Shown in pieces: positions 1 to 7,395 of a stretch of DNA of 64,000 bases. The position numbers and the translations under genes were made by a program. The notes below the pieces were generated by a model. That model had not been told where the DNA came from, searched no databases, and saw nothing but the letters and a program-made list of their open reading frames with translations. Numbering within the stretch: position 1 is the stretch's first letter; each line of letters opens with the position of its first letter. Origin of the DNA: DAISKN01 sp963716925 (lineage in GTDB: Bacteria > Acidobacteriota > Vicinamibacteria > Marinacidobacterales > SMYC01); assembly GCA_963716925.1 (NCBI GenBank), contig CAVQUX010000014.1, positions 1,095,351-1,159,350 on the forward strand, in the 5' to 3' direction.

Positions 1-1464
1 CTCTGGAAGGAGACGTTCACGCTTCCGCGGATCGGCGCGGAGACGTGGGGGAGGGAATTGCCGGCCCTTCCCGAGTCTCCCGTCGAGGTGACATTTCTTG
101 CGGAAGACCACGACCTCCTCCTGCGTCCGGAGATCCTGGTCCCCCCGGTGGAGAAGCAACGTTTCGCTTCGAGGCCTTTGGGCGCTCGACCGAACGTCGT
201 CGTCCTCGTCCTCGACGGCGCGAGCGCGATGCGCATGGGCCTCTATGGCGGTAAAGAGAAGACGACTCCGGTTCTCGATGCCCTCGGCCGTGAGAGCGTC
301 GTCTTCGATACCGTCGTGTCCCAGGCGGTCTATACGATCGCTTCCGTCGGCTCGCTTCTCACCGGGCAGTATCCCGAAAGGCATCAGAGCGTTTCTTTCG
401 CCGATCGGCTGCGGGACGACGTGGTCACTCTTCCTTCGATCCTGAGCAGCGCCGGCTACCGGACGGCCGCGTTCCCGGGAAACGCGGTGGTGTCGAAGAC
501 CTTCGGCCTGAATCGCGGCTACCAGGAGTTCTTTCCCGTCTGGGAGCGCGAGGGCTACACCGGCCACGGCGACTCGGTGGTGAAGGCGTTCGAGGGCTGG
601 CTCGCGGAGCGTCCGCAAGAGCCGTTCTTCGCCTACGTTCACCTGCGCGAGCCGCACTTCCCGTACAACCCGCCTCCTCCTTTCGATTCGCGATTCGGCC
701 CCGGCGCTCCCTTTCCCGGCGGCATCGACGACACCGCCGTCGTCGACGACCTCAACCGCAAAGCCGCATCCGGCGAGTCGCCGAGCGAGGCAGTCCTCGC
801 GCGAGTCCGAGGGCTCTACCTCGGGAACCTCGCTTACGCCGATTCCCTCGTAGGAGAGATCCTGGGAATGCTCGAGCCCTCGACGATCGTCGTGGTCACC
901 GCGGATCACGGCGAAGCGCTCTTCGAGCACGGCTTTCTCGGCCACAATACGCAGCTCTACGAGGAGAGCATCCGGATTCCGCTCCTCATCCGGGCGCCGG
1001 GGTTCGCTCCCCGCCGCGTCCCCGACCTGGTGGAGCTCATCGACCTCACTCCGACCCTCCTGGAGCTCGCGGGAGTCGACGAGGCTTCCGGACTCCAGGG
1101 TCGAAGCCTCGTGCCCGCCCTCGCCGGTGAATCGCTCGAAGGGCCGAAGCTCGCTTTCAGCCGTACGCTCTGGGCGAAGCCGCGCTACTCCGCGCGCAGC
1201 AAGCGCTACAAACTCATCTGGGATAGCCGCACGGGAGCGTCCGAGCTCTACGACCTCGAAAGCGATCCCGAAGAGCGAACCACCCTCGAGAGCCGCGTTC
1301 GAGAGGGATACCTGAAGGAGGAGCTCTTCCTCTGGTACCGCGAGCAGGAGCGGCTCAAGGCCGGAGATCCCTCGCCGGACGACGCCGTCCTTTCGGAGGA
1401 GGAACGCCGCCGGCTCGAGTCTCTGCACTACGTCGAGCACCTGCCGGAAAAGGAGCCCCGGTGA
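1..1464 (+). CDS. Sulfatase-like alkaline-phosphatase-superfamily hydrolase, 5' end cut by the window
   Basis: The reading frame is open from base 1, so the gene starts outside the window; the first in-frame TTG (58) is unlikely to be the true start. The fold is the sulfatase/alkaline phosphatase type: an N-terminal VLDGAS metal-binding strand, the SVGSLLTGQYPERH segment after the nucleophile, and TADHGEALFEHGFLGH carrying the later metal ligands. Where classical sulfatases have the formylglycine motif C-x-P-S-R, this protein has T-I-A-S-V, so the nucleophile would be threonine. That resembles phospho-transferring or phosphodiesterase members of the superfamily more than true sulfatases. No signal peptide can be judged because the N-terminus is missing. 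Its stop overlaps the start of tatD by four bases (GTGA), so the two are probably co-translated. Substrate unknown. Confidence 0.85.
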   Translation, partial: LWKETFTLPRIGAETWGRELPALPESPVEVTFLAEDHDLLLRPEILVPPVEKQRFASRPLGARPNVVVLVLDGASAMRMGLYGGKEKTTPVLDALGRESVVFDTVVSQAVYTIASVGSLLTGQYPERHQSVSFADRLRDDVVTLPSILSSAGYRTAAFPGNAVVSKTFGLNRGYQEFFPVWEREGYTGHGDSVVKAFEGWLAERPQEPFFAYVHLREPHFPYNPPPPFDSRFGPGAPFPGGIDDTAVVDDLNRKAASGESPSEAVLARVRGLYLGNLAYADSLVGEILGMLEPSTIVVVTADHGEALFEHGFLGHNTQLYEESIRIPLLIRAPGFAPRRVPDLVELIDLTPTLLELAGVDEASGLQGRSLVPALAGESLEGPKLAFSRTLWAKPRYSARSKRYKLIWDSRTGASELYDLESDPEERTTLESRVREGYLKEELFLWYREQERLKAGDPSPDDAVLSEEERRRLESLHYVEHLPEKEPR

Positions 1465-2234
1465 TCGACTCCCACGCTCACCTCGAGATGGAGGCCTTCG
1501 ATCCGGACCGGGAGGAGGTTCTCGCGCGGGCCCGCGCGGTGGGGATCGAGACCATTCTGTCGCTGGCGATGATCGACGAGAGCGACTCCTATCGCAATGC
1601 GTTTCCATTGATCGACGCCCACGAGAGCCTGGTGACCGCCGTCGGCTGTCATCCGCACGACGCGAAGTTGTTCGACGAGCGCGGCGGCGAGGATTTCCTG
1701 AAGGGCCTCGCCGCGCGGCCGCGGCTTCTCGCCGTCGGGGAGATCGGACTCGACTACCACTACAACCTGTCCCCGCCGGAGGTGCAGCGCGACGTCTTCC
1801 GCAGACAGATCCGCGTGGCCCGGGATCTCTCGCTTCCCGTCATCGTGCATCACCGCGAGGCGGAGTCCGACCTGGTGAAGATCCTCGAGGAGGAGCGGGT
1901 GAGCGAGATCGGCGGAATCCTGCACTCGTTCACCGCGGACGTTCTGACGGCCGAGCGCGCGCTCGAGATGGGCTTCCTCATCTCGTTCTCGGGGATTCTC
2001 ACTTTCAAGACCGCGGCCCCGCTGCGCGAGGTGGCGCGGCGGCTGCCCCTGGATCGCCTCCTGGTCGAGAGCGACTGCCCCTACCTGGCGCCCGTGCCCC
2101 ACCGGGGAAAGAGGAACGAGCCCGCTTTCGTCTTGGACACCCTCCGCTGCCTTGCCGAGGTGAAGGGGCTCCCGCCTTTGGAGGTCGAGAGGGCCACCGA
2201 CGCGAATTTCCGCCGTTTCTTCGGTTTATCGTGA
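1461..2234 (+). CDS. tatD: TatD family metal-dependent deoxyribonuclease/hydrolase
   Basis: A 257-residue protein of normal TatD length. Metal-binding signatures are in order: DSHAHLE at the N-terminus, the glutamate in GEIGLDYHY near residue 95, VIVHHREAE near residue 130, ILHSFT near residue 155, and ESDCPYLAP followed by RGKRNEP near residue 205. Family members are cytoplasmic hydrolases with 3'-5' exonuclease activity on DNA or RNA, or activity on D-aminoacyl-tRNA; which applies here cannot be told from sequence. The GTG start at 1461 overlaps the upstream stop and gives the canonical N-terminal (V/M)IDSHAHL. It is followed 40 bases later by yajQ on the same strand. Confidence 0.93.
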   Translation: MIDSHAHLEMEAFDPDREEVLARARAVGIETILSLAMIDESDSYRNAFPLIDAHESLVTAVGCHPHDAKLFDERGGEDFLKGLAARPRLLAVGEIGLDYHYNLSPPEVQRDVFRRQIRVARDLSLPVIVHHREAESDLVKILEEERVSEIGGILHSFTADVLTAERALEMGFLISFSGILTFKTAAPLREVARRLPLDRLLVESDCPYLAPVPHRGKRNEPAFVLDTLRCLAEVKGLPPLEVERATDANFRRFFGLS

Positions 2235-2274
2235 GATTGCCCGTGAGTGGCTTTTTCGTAATAATGGGGGACCA

Positions 2275-2772
2275 ATGGCGGCGGAGAGCTCGTTCGACAT
2301 CGTGTGCAAAGTGGACCTCCAGGAAGTGAGGAACGCCATCCAGCACTCGATGAAGGAGATCCAGACGCGCTTCGATCTCAAGGGCACCGGCACCGAGATC
2401 GAGCTCGTCGACGACGGGGCGGCCATCGAGATCCGTTCCTCCGAGGACCTGAAGCTCCGGAACGGGAAGGACGTTCTCGAGTCGAAGCTCGTGAAGAGGG
2501 GCGTCCCGCTGAAGGCGCTTTCAGAAGGAAAAGTGGAGTCCGCTCTCGGAGGCACGGTGCGCCTCAAAATCGAGCTCCAGGCGGGGATTCCCATGGAGAA
2601 AGCCAAAGAGATCGTTAAGATGGTGAAGACCACCAAGCTCAAGGTGCAGGCTTCGATCCAGGGGGATCAGGTGCGCGTGAGCGGGAAGAACAAGGACGAT
2701 CTCCAGTCGGTGATCTCGCTCCTGAAGGAGTCCGAGCTCGGTATCGCCATGCAGTTCACCAACTACCGGTAG
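2275..2772 (+). CDS. yajQ: YajQ family nucleotide-binding protein (UPF0234)
   Basis: The 165-residue length is typical of YajQ. The family hallmarks are clear: an N-terminal SFDIVCKVDLQEV strand, RFDLKGTGTEIEL near residue 35, the mid-protein KGIRKGV-like region seen here as KRGVPLKAL, AKEIVKMVKTTKLKVQASIQGDQVRV, and the C-terminal SLLKESELGIAMQFTNYR. YajQ proteins bind nucleotides and RNA, and some bind cyclic di-GMP and act as transcription co-regulators. The ATG is preceded by GGGGG. A possible promoter (TTGCCC, 17 bases, AATAAT at 2237-2265) would put transcription start almost at the ATG, so it is only tentative. The next gene begins 24 bases downstream. Confidence 0.92.
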   Translation: MAAESSFDIVCKVDLQEVRNAIQHSMKEIQTRFDLKGTGTEIELVDDGAAIEIRSSEDLKLRNGKDVLESKLVKRGVPLKALSEGKVESALGGTVRLKIELQAGIPMEKAKEIVKMVKTTKLKVQASIQGDQVRVSGKNKDDLQSVISLLKESELGIAMQFTNYR

Positions 2773-2795
2773 CCGATAAGAGAAGGACTCGAAGG

Positions 2796-3809
2796 ATGCA
2801 CGCCCCTGAAACCAAGTCCCCTCTCCCCGTGCCGACGCTCTCTCTCGAGAACATCTTCATCGAGATCCAGGACGACCTCGACGCGGTCGAGAAGATCATC
2901 CGCGAAAAAGTCCAGAGCGAGCTGGGACTGGTCGACTCCTCGAGCCGCTACATCTATAGAAGCGGAGGAAAGAGGGTCCGTCCCGCGCTCCTCCTCCTTT
3001 CGGCGAAGGCCTGCGGCTATCGCGGGGACAAGGGCCCGAGCTATGCTGCGGTCACCGAGTTCATCCATACCGCGACCCTGGTCCACGACGATATCGTCGA
3101 TGGAGCGACGACGAGACGCGGGCAGCAATCGGTCAACACGCTCCTTGGAAACGATTTCACCGTACTCCTCGGGGACTTCCTCTACATCCGCTCGATCGCG
3201 CTCGCGATCGAGGCGGGAAGCCTTTCGATGCTGGAAGTCATCTGCGAGATCACGCTGCGGATGATCGAGGGGATGATCCTGGAGCTCACCCGCGGCGGCG
3301 CCGTCGATCTGACGGAAGAGGAGCACATCGACATCCTGCGGCGAAAGACGGCGTACCTGTTCTTCGGCTGCGCACGGATGGGCGGACTCCTGGGCGAGGC
3401 TCCACCCGAGCGGGTGAAGGCGCTCGGCGACTACGGCATGAACCTGGGAATGGCGTTCCAGGTGGCGGACGACCTCCTGGACTTCACCGCCGACGAGAAG
3501 ATCCTGGGAAAGCCGGTCCTCTCCGATCTCAAGGAAGGTCACGTCACCCTTCCCATCATCTACGCTCTCGAGGCGGAGCCCCGGGCGCTCCCCACGGTGC
3601 AGGCGGTTCTCGAGCGCGGCACCATCGACGACGTGAGCCGGAAGGAGATCCTCGATCTCGTCCGCAGGACGCGCGCGCTCGAGCGGGCGAGAGGCGTCGC
3701 CGAGCAGTACGCGCGGGATGCCCATAACGCGCTCGACGCTTTGCCCGAGTCTTCCTACAAGGAAACTCTCGCGGCGCTCACGTATTTCGTCATCGATCGA
3801 AACCGTTAA
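2796..3809 (+). CDS. Polyprenyl (long-chain isoprenyl) diphosphate synthase
   Basis: A 337-residue trans-isoprenyl diphosphate synthase. The first aspartate-rich motif is HDDIVDGATTRRG near residue 97, preceded by the substrate-binding GGKRVRPALLLL; the second is DDLLDFTAD near residue 225. Both Asp-rich motifs bind the Mg-diphosphate of the allylic substrate and isopentenyl diphosphate. Length and the small residues before the first motif fit an octaprenyl/heptaprenyl (IspB/HepT-like) enzyme that makes the quinone side chain, but chain length cannot be read safely. It follows yajQ closely and is followed after 15 bases by the DUF309 gene, suggesting one transcript. Confidence 0.93.
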   Translation: MHAPETKSPLPVPTLSLENIFIEIQDDLDAVEKIIREKVQSELGLVDSSSRYIYRSGGKRVRPALLLLSAKACGYRGDKGPSYAAVTEFIHTATLVHDDIVDGATTRRGQQSVNTLLGNDFTVLLGDFLYIRSIALAIEAGSLSMLEVICEITLRMIEGMILELTRGGAVDLTEEEHIDILRRKTAYLFFGCARMGGLLGEAPPERVKALGDYGMNLGMAFQVADDLLDFTADEKILGKPVLSDLKEGHVTLPIIYALEAEPRALPTVQAVLERGTIDDVSRKEILDLVRRTRALERARGVAEQYARDAHNALDALPESSYKETLAALTYFVIDRNR

Positions 3810-3824
3810 GAACTTTCGGGAAAC

Positions 3825-4322
3825 GTGAAGCGGTACACCGGCCGCCCATTCCCTTCCTATCGGCACCTTCCCGGCACGACCCCTCATCCCGAGCGCAGCC
3901 CGGAAGGGCACATGTACGGAGTTCAGGAGCCCCCGCCGAAACCGCTGACGCCGGACGGCTGGGCCGGGAACGACGATTTCCTCTACGGAGTCGATCTCTT
4001 CAACGCCGGCTACTTCTGGGAAGCGCACGTGTTCTGGGAGCGGCTCTGGGCCCTTTCGGAGACCGGGGAAGAGACTCGCCTCTTCCTGCAGGCGATCATC
4101 CAGACGGCGGCGGCGTGTCTGAAGGCCCTCCAGGGAGAGATCGCGGGGGCGCGGAATCTGCTCGCCCGCGCGGGGCTGGAGAGATTCGAGGGGCGTCGCC
4201 TCGGAATCGATGTCCACGCTCTCGCCGGCGACGCTCGACGATTCGTCGAGGAAAACGGAGAGCCTCCTTACCTCGTCCTCCCGACCGCCGCGGATGGCGA
4301 CCGAAAGGGTGACGCTCCATGA
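3825..4322 (+). CDS. DUF309 domain protein
   Basis: A 165-residue protein. The core from about residue 45 (YGVDLFNAGYFWEAHVFWE, then LWALSE and FLQAIIQTAAACLKAL) is the helical DUF309 signature with the conserved F-x-WEAHE/VWE stretch. Function is unknown; the family is widespread and small. I took the GTG at 3825, 15 bases after the synthase stop. An in-frame ATG at 3912 would start just upstream of the domain and is an alternative, because the first 29 residues (rich in Pro, Arg and Ser) show no conservation I recognise. It ends the first operon; a 446-base gap follows. Confidence 0.8.
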   Translation: MKRYTGRPFPSYRHLPGTTPHPERSPEGHMYGVQEPPPKPLTPDGWAGNDDFLYGVDLFNAGYFWEAHVFWERLWALSETGEETRLFLQAIIQTAAACLKALQGEIAGARNLLARAGLERFEGRRLGIDVHALAGDARRFVEENGEPPYLVLPTAADGDRKGDAP

Positions 4323-4768
4323 CCAAACGGAATGCACCGCGGACGAGCCATCGCCTTCGACCGCGCGAAAGCATTCTGCGGCACGTATGTCATCGACGTT
4401 CCGATTCTTCTCGCGCCGATAGCCGCCTTGCCTGCTCGTTCACGAACCGACACTGGTTCGCGTCGAACCTGCTCACGAAGCGCCTCACAGCGGCGGGCAG
4501 GTAACGCGACTTTGGCGAAGTATCGGCCAGCGGCTCGACCACCGGCCGAGCGGGAGCCGGAGCGGGCGCGTTGGGCGGATCCGGCTCCGACCTGGGAAGA
4601 AACGTTACTCGGTCCGGACCGAGTTCCGCGTCCCTTTCACTGGCGACGAGATCGGCCTCGACTAGCCGCGATCGTGAAAGGAGTTCCAATACAGGACCGT
4701 TGGGATGTGATACTGGCTCGCGTACGTCGCCACGACCGCGTGCTATACTCCGAAAAATCGTTCGGAAC
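4323..4768. other. Gene-free stretch before the NtrC-type regulator
   Basis: Several short ORFs cross this 446-base gap on both strands, but their translations are Arg/Ser/Pro-rich with no recognisable motif. A small hairpin (CGAACC, six-base loop, GGTTCG) lies at 4443-4460, with a third copy of CGAACC just after it; it has no T-tract. The only clear signal is the extended -10 box near the right end. Confidence 0.5.
4741..4749 (+). promoter_or_regulatory. Extended -10 promoter box for the NtrC-type regulator
   Basis: TGCTATACT fits the extended -10 pattern TGn-TATAAT with one mismatch. No -35 match is present at the right distance. Transcription would begin around 4756, leaving a leader of about 13 bases before the ATG at 4769. 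The same arrangement occurs before the MreB-like gene (TGATATACT at 23057). Confidence 0.4.
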
Positions 4769-6133
4769 ATGCTCAAGTCTCGTATTCTCGTCGTCGACGA
4801 CGAAGAGCCCATCCGCAAAACGCTTCGCATGGCCCTCGAGTACGAGGGCTACGACGTCTCCGAGTCCTCGTCCGGACAGGAAGCGCTGGTCCTCATCGAG
4901 CGCGAGCCGCCGGACCTCGTCTTCCTCGACATCAAGATGCCGGGGATGGACGGGCTCGAGGTGCTGGAGAAGCTCACGGAAAAATCCCCGTCGCCGCCGG
5001 TGATCATGGTGAGCGGGCACGGGACCATCCAGACGGCGGTCCAGGCGACGAAGCTCGGGGCCTTCGACTTCATCGAGAAGCCGCTCGAGACGGAGCGGGT
5101 GCTGCTCGCGGTTCGAAACGCGCTCGAGCGCAAGGAGCTCGCCGAGGAAGTCGGCCGGCTCCGCCTGAAGTTCGAGCGCCGTTACCAGATGGTGGGCTCC
5201 TCTCTGGCTCTCGAGAGAGTCCGGGAGGCCATCAAGCGCTCGGCGCCCACGAACGCCACCGTGCTCATCACCGGTGAGTCGGGTACGGGAAAAGAGCTCG
5301 TGGCCCGGGCGATCCACACCAACAGCCAGCGCGCCCGGGGACCGTTCGTGCAGGTGAACTGCGCCGCCATCCCCGAGGATCTCATCGAGAGCGAGCTCTT
5401 CGGGCACGAGAAGGGCTCGTTCACCGGGGCCACGGCGAAGCAGATCGGAAAGTTCGAGCAGGCGCATCGAGGGACCATCTTCCTCGACGAGGTGGGGGAC
5501 ATGAGCGCCCGGACGCAGGCGAAGGTCCTGCGGGTCCTTCAGGAGGGCGAGGTCGAGCGCGTGGGCTCTCAGGCCACGATCAAAGTGGACGTGAGGGTGA
5601 TCGCGGCAACCAACAAAGACCTAAAGAGCGAGATCGAGACGGGAACGTTCCGTGAGGATCTCTTCTTCCGGCTTTCGGTCATCCCCGTCCACACGCCGGC
5701 GCTCAGGGAGCGGCGCGAGGACATCGAGCCCCTGATTTCCCACTTCGTCCAGACTTTCGCGGCGGAAGACAACCTCAGGCCCAAGGGATTTTCCGCCGAG
5801 GCGATGCAAAGGCTCGCCTCCCACGCCTGGAACGGAAACGTCCGCGAGCTCCGGAACACGGTGGAGCGGCTGCTCATCATGGCGCCGGGCGAGACCATCG
5901 GAGTCGCCGATCTTCCCGAGACCATCCGCTACGGCGAGGAAGCTCCGGCGGAGGGCGAGGGAACGTCCACGTTGAGGGAGTTCAAGGAAACGAGCGAGAG
6001 GGCGTTCCTCGTCTCGAAGCTCCGCGAGAACGGCTGGAACATCTCCCAGACGGCGCAGGTCATCGGGACTCCGCGAAGCAACCTCTACAAGAAGCTCGAG
6101 CAGTACAAGATCTCGCAAGAACGCGACGGTTGA
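4769..6133 (+). CDS. Sigma-54-dependent NtrC-type response regulator
   Basis: A 454-residue activator with three domains. The receiver (residues 1-120) has acidic residues D10/D11, phospho-acceptor D54 in VFLDIKMPG, and the conserved lysine in IEKPLE. The AAA+ domain (about 135-385) has Walker A GESGTGKE near residue 170, the sigma-54 contact loop as GSFTGA near residue 217 (usually GAFTGA), Walker B TIFLDEVGD and the NVRELRN motif. The C-terminal Fis-type helix-turn-helix includes NISQTAQVIGTPRSNLYKK. I start at ATG 4769 because the receiver begins there; the open frame extends back to 4571 without conserved sequence. No histidine kinase gene adjoins it, so it is an orphan here and its targets are unknown. 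It resembles AtoC/PilR-type regulators. Confidence 0.93.
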   Translation: MLKSRILVVDDEEPIRKTLRMALEYEGYDVSESSSGQEALVLIEREPPDLVFLDIKMPGMDGLEVLEKLTEKSPSPPVIMVSGHGTIQTAVQATKLGAFDFIEKPLETERVLLAVRNALERKELAEEVGRLRLKFERRYQMVGSSLALERVREAIKRSAPTNATVLITGESGTGKELVARAIHTNSQRARGPFVQVNCAAIPEDLIESELFGHEKGSFTGATAKQIGKFEQAHRGTIFLDEVGDMSARTQAKVLRVLQEGEVERVGSQATIKVDVRVIAATNKDLKSEIETGTFREDLFFRLSVIPVHTPALRERREDIEPLISHFVQTFAAEDNLRPKGFSAEAMQRLASHAWNGNVRELRNTVERLLIMAPGETIGVADLPETIRYGEEAPAEGEGTSTLREFKETSERAFLVSKLRENGWNISQTAQVIGTPRSNLYKKLEQYKISQERDG

Positions 6134-6184
6134 AGGACCGTCCGGCGTCGCGGCGCCCGGGTCGACGACACGGAGACTCCAGCG

Positions 6185-6495
6185 TCAGGGCGGCGATTTC
6201 AGGTCCGGTCCCGTCCCGCGCACCGCGCTCCATAAGGACAGGACAACGACCGCCTCCCCGACCACCACGTAGTACACGTGGTAACGCGTTGAGCGCAGCA
6301 GGATGCGTCGGACGTTTTTGACTTCCGCATGCCGTAGCTTCGGCCGGCGTTGGGTACCCCAGCGAGCAAATCGAAGCCAGCCGCCAGCTCCTCGGAGAAG
6401 AGATCGGGTGCCGCGGTGCGATTCTCGCGCCACCAGGTGTCAATCGTGCGGATCTGCTGATCCGCTTCTGGAGTAGTGACGACCCTGAAGGTCAC
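6185..6495 (-). pseudogene. ParE/RelE-family toxin, frameshifted
   Basis: The first half reads from a GTG at 6495 (VTFRVVTTPEADQQIRTID, then FSEELAAGFDLLAGVPNAGRSY). The second half continues in another frame (RHAEVKNVRRILLRSTRYH, then VYYVVVGEAVVVLSLWSA and RGTGPDL to the stop at 6185). Joined, they give a normal ParE/RelE toxin of about 103 residues, a ribosome- or gyrase-directed growth inhibitor. The frame changes near 6337; the length of 311 bases implies one base lost. The GTG start overlaps the TGA of the antitoxin gene, a typical toxin-antitoxin arrangement. Either the toxin is inactivated or the consensus has an indel. Confidence 0.72.
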
Positions 6496-6722
6496 TTCGA
6501 GCGAGCGCGGAGCTCTTCGACGATGGCTTGCGCAGCCGTAACGCGCCCGGACGTCGCGGACGCCCAGGCTCGGCCGATCGCTTCGTCGAGCGCCAGCCGT
6601 TCTTGGCCAGTCAGATCGTCGCCTTCGTCGACGATGAGCTCGAGAACAGTCCCCTCCGGGAGGCTGGTAGGTTCGTCCAGGAGGGGCCGTCCGTGCTTCA
6701 CCCGCGCGCGAATACCCGACAT
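6492..6722 (-). CDS. Antitoxin partner of the ParE/RelE-like toxin
   Basis: A 76-residue protein beginning MSGIRARVKHGRPLLDEP, then TSLPEGTVLELIVDEGDD, and ending in a helical region (RVTAAQAIVEELRARSK). The N-terminal beta segment with V-x-x-GR-x-x-L-DEPT-x-LPEG is common in small antitoxins paired with RelE/ParE toxins; the helical tail would wrap the toxin. It is the first gene of a two-gene unit on the minus strand and overlaps the toxin start. Assignment rests on this motif and on the toxin next door. Confidence 0.68.
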   Translation of the reverse strand: MSGIRARVKHGRPLLDEPTSLPEGTVLELIVDEGDDLTGQERLALDEAIGRAWASATSGRVTAAQAIVEELRARSK

Positions 6723-6856
6723 GATCCAAGTCTACGCATCGAAGGTCCGGCATGCAATTCGCCGGGCAATCGACCGCGCTCGGGCTTCTCGTGTTCCTCC
6801 GGGGCGATCGAGCGGATACGGGCTCGAGTCATCCAGCTCGCGCGGCGGCGTGACGG

Positions 6857-6886
6857 TTGAACGAACCGTCGCGGCGCGCGCATAAT
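6857..6886 (+). promoter_or_regulatory. Promoter of rnpB
   Basis: TTGAAC (6857-6862), an 18-base spacer and CATAAT (6881-6886) put transcription start at about 6892, directly at the first base of the RNase P P1 stem. The position supports it independently of the sequence match. Confidence 0.55.
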
Positions 6887-6893
6887 GCGCATG

Positions 6894-7294
6894 CCTGCTC
6901 GAGCCGGTCAGATGGTCGCTGGCTCTCCTCCAGGCTTCGGCCGGGGGGATGGGCGAGAGGAAAGTCCGAGCTCCACAGGGCAGTGTGCTGGTTAATGGCC
7001 AGTCCGGGTGACCGGAAGGAAAGTGCCACAGAAAACATACCGCCGCTTCCAAAAGAAGCGGTAAGGGTGAAAAGGTGCGGTAAGAGCGCACCGCTTGGGT
7101 GGCGACATCCAAGGCAGGGTAAACCCCACACGGAGCAAGACCAAATAGGGAAGCGTTCGAGGGCTGCCCGTCCGAGGCTTCCGGGTAGGTCGCTCGACCG
7201 GGCGAGCAATCGCCCGGCTAGAGAAATGATCGTCGCCTTCCGCGGGGCGACCCGCGGGAGGAACAGAACTCGGCTTACGACCGACTCGAGCAGG
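6894..7294 (+). ncRNA. rnpB: RNase P RNA, bacterial class A
   Basis: The catalytic RNA of RNase P, which trims tRNA 5' leaders. P1 is formed by CCTGCTCGAG (6894-6903) and CTCGAGCAGG (7285-7294), a perfect 10-base pairing that fixes both ends. The universally conserved segments are present: GAGGAAAGTCCGAGCTCC near 6957, ACAGGGCAG, the AAGGGTGAAAAGGTGCGGTAAGAGCGCACC stretch near 7062-7092 (given here only by position and start), AAACCC near 7122 and the terminal CGGCTTACG near 7271. Length of about 401 bases is normal for a type A RNA. Confidence 0.97.
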
Positions 7295-7362
7295 TTTACT
7301 TCCTCAGGGCTCGCTCGCCTCCTCGGCGAGCTCGCTCCCCCTCGCTCTTCGCTCGGGGAGGA

Positions 7363-7380
7363 CGGCCGGATTCCCGGCCG
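7363..7380. terminator. GC-rich hairpin between rnpB and the convergent DUF4388 gene
   Basis: CGGCCGG, a four-base loop ATTC, then CCGGCCG. It lies between two converging transcription units, where a two-way terminator would be expected. Neither strand has a following T-tract, so it is a weak call. Confidence 0.3.
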
Positions 7381-7395
7381 GGCCCGCTCCGCGCG

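Noticed and set aside
4332..5003. 223-codon frame overlapping the start of the NtrC-type gene
   Set aside because: The translation becomes a frame-shifted copy of the response regulator with Ser/Arg-rich sequence and shows no conserved part upstream.
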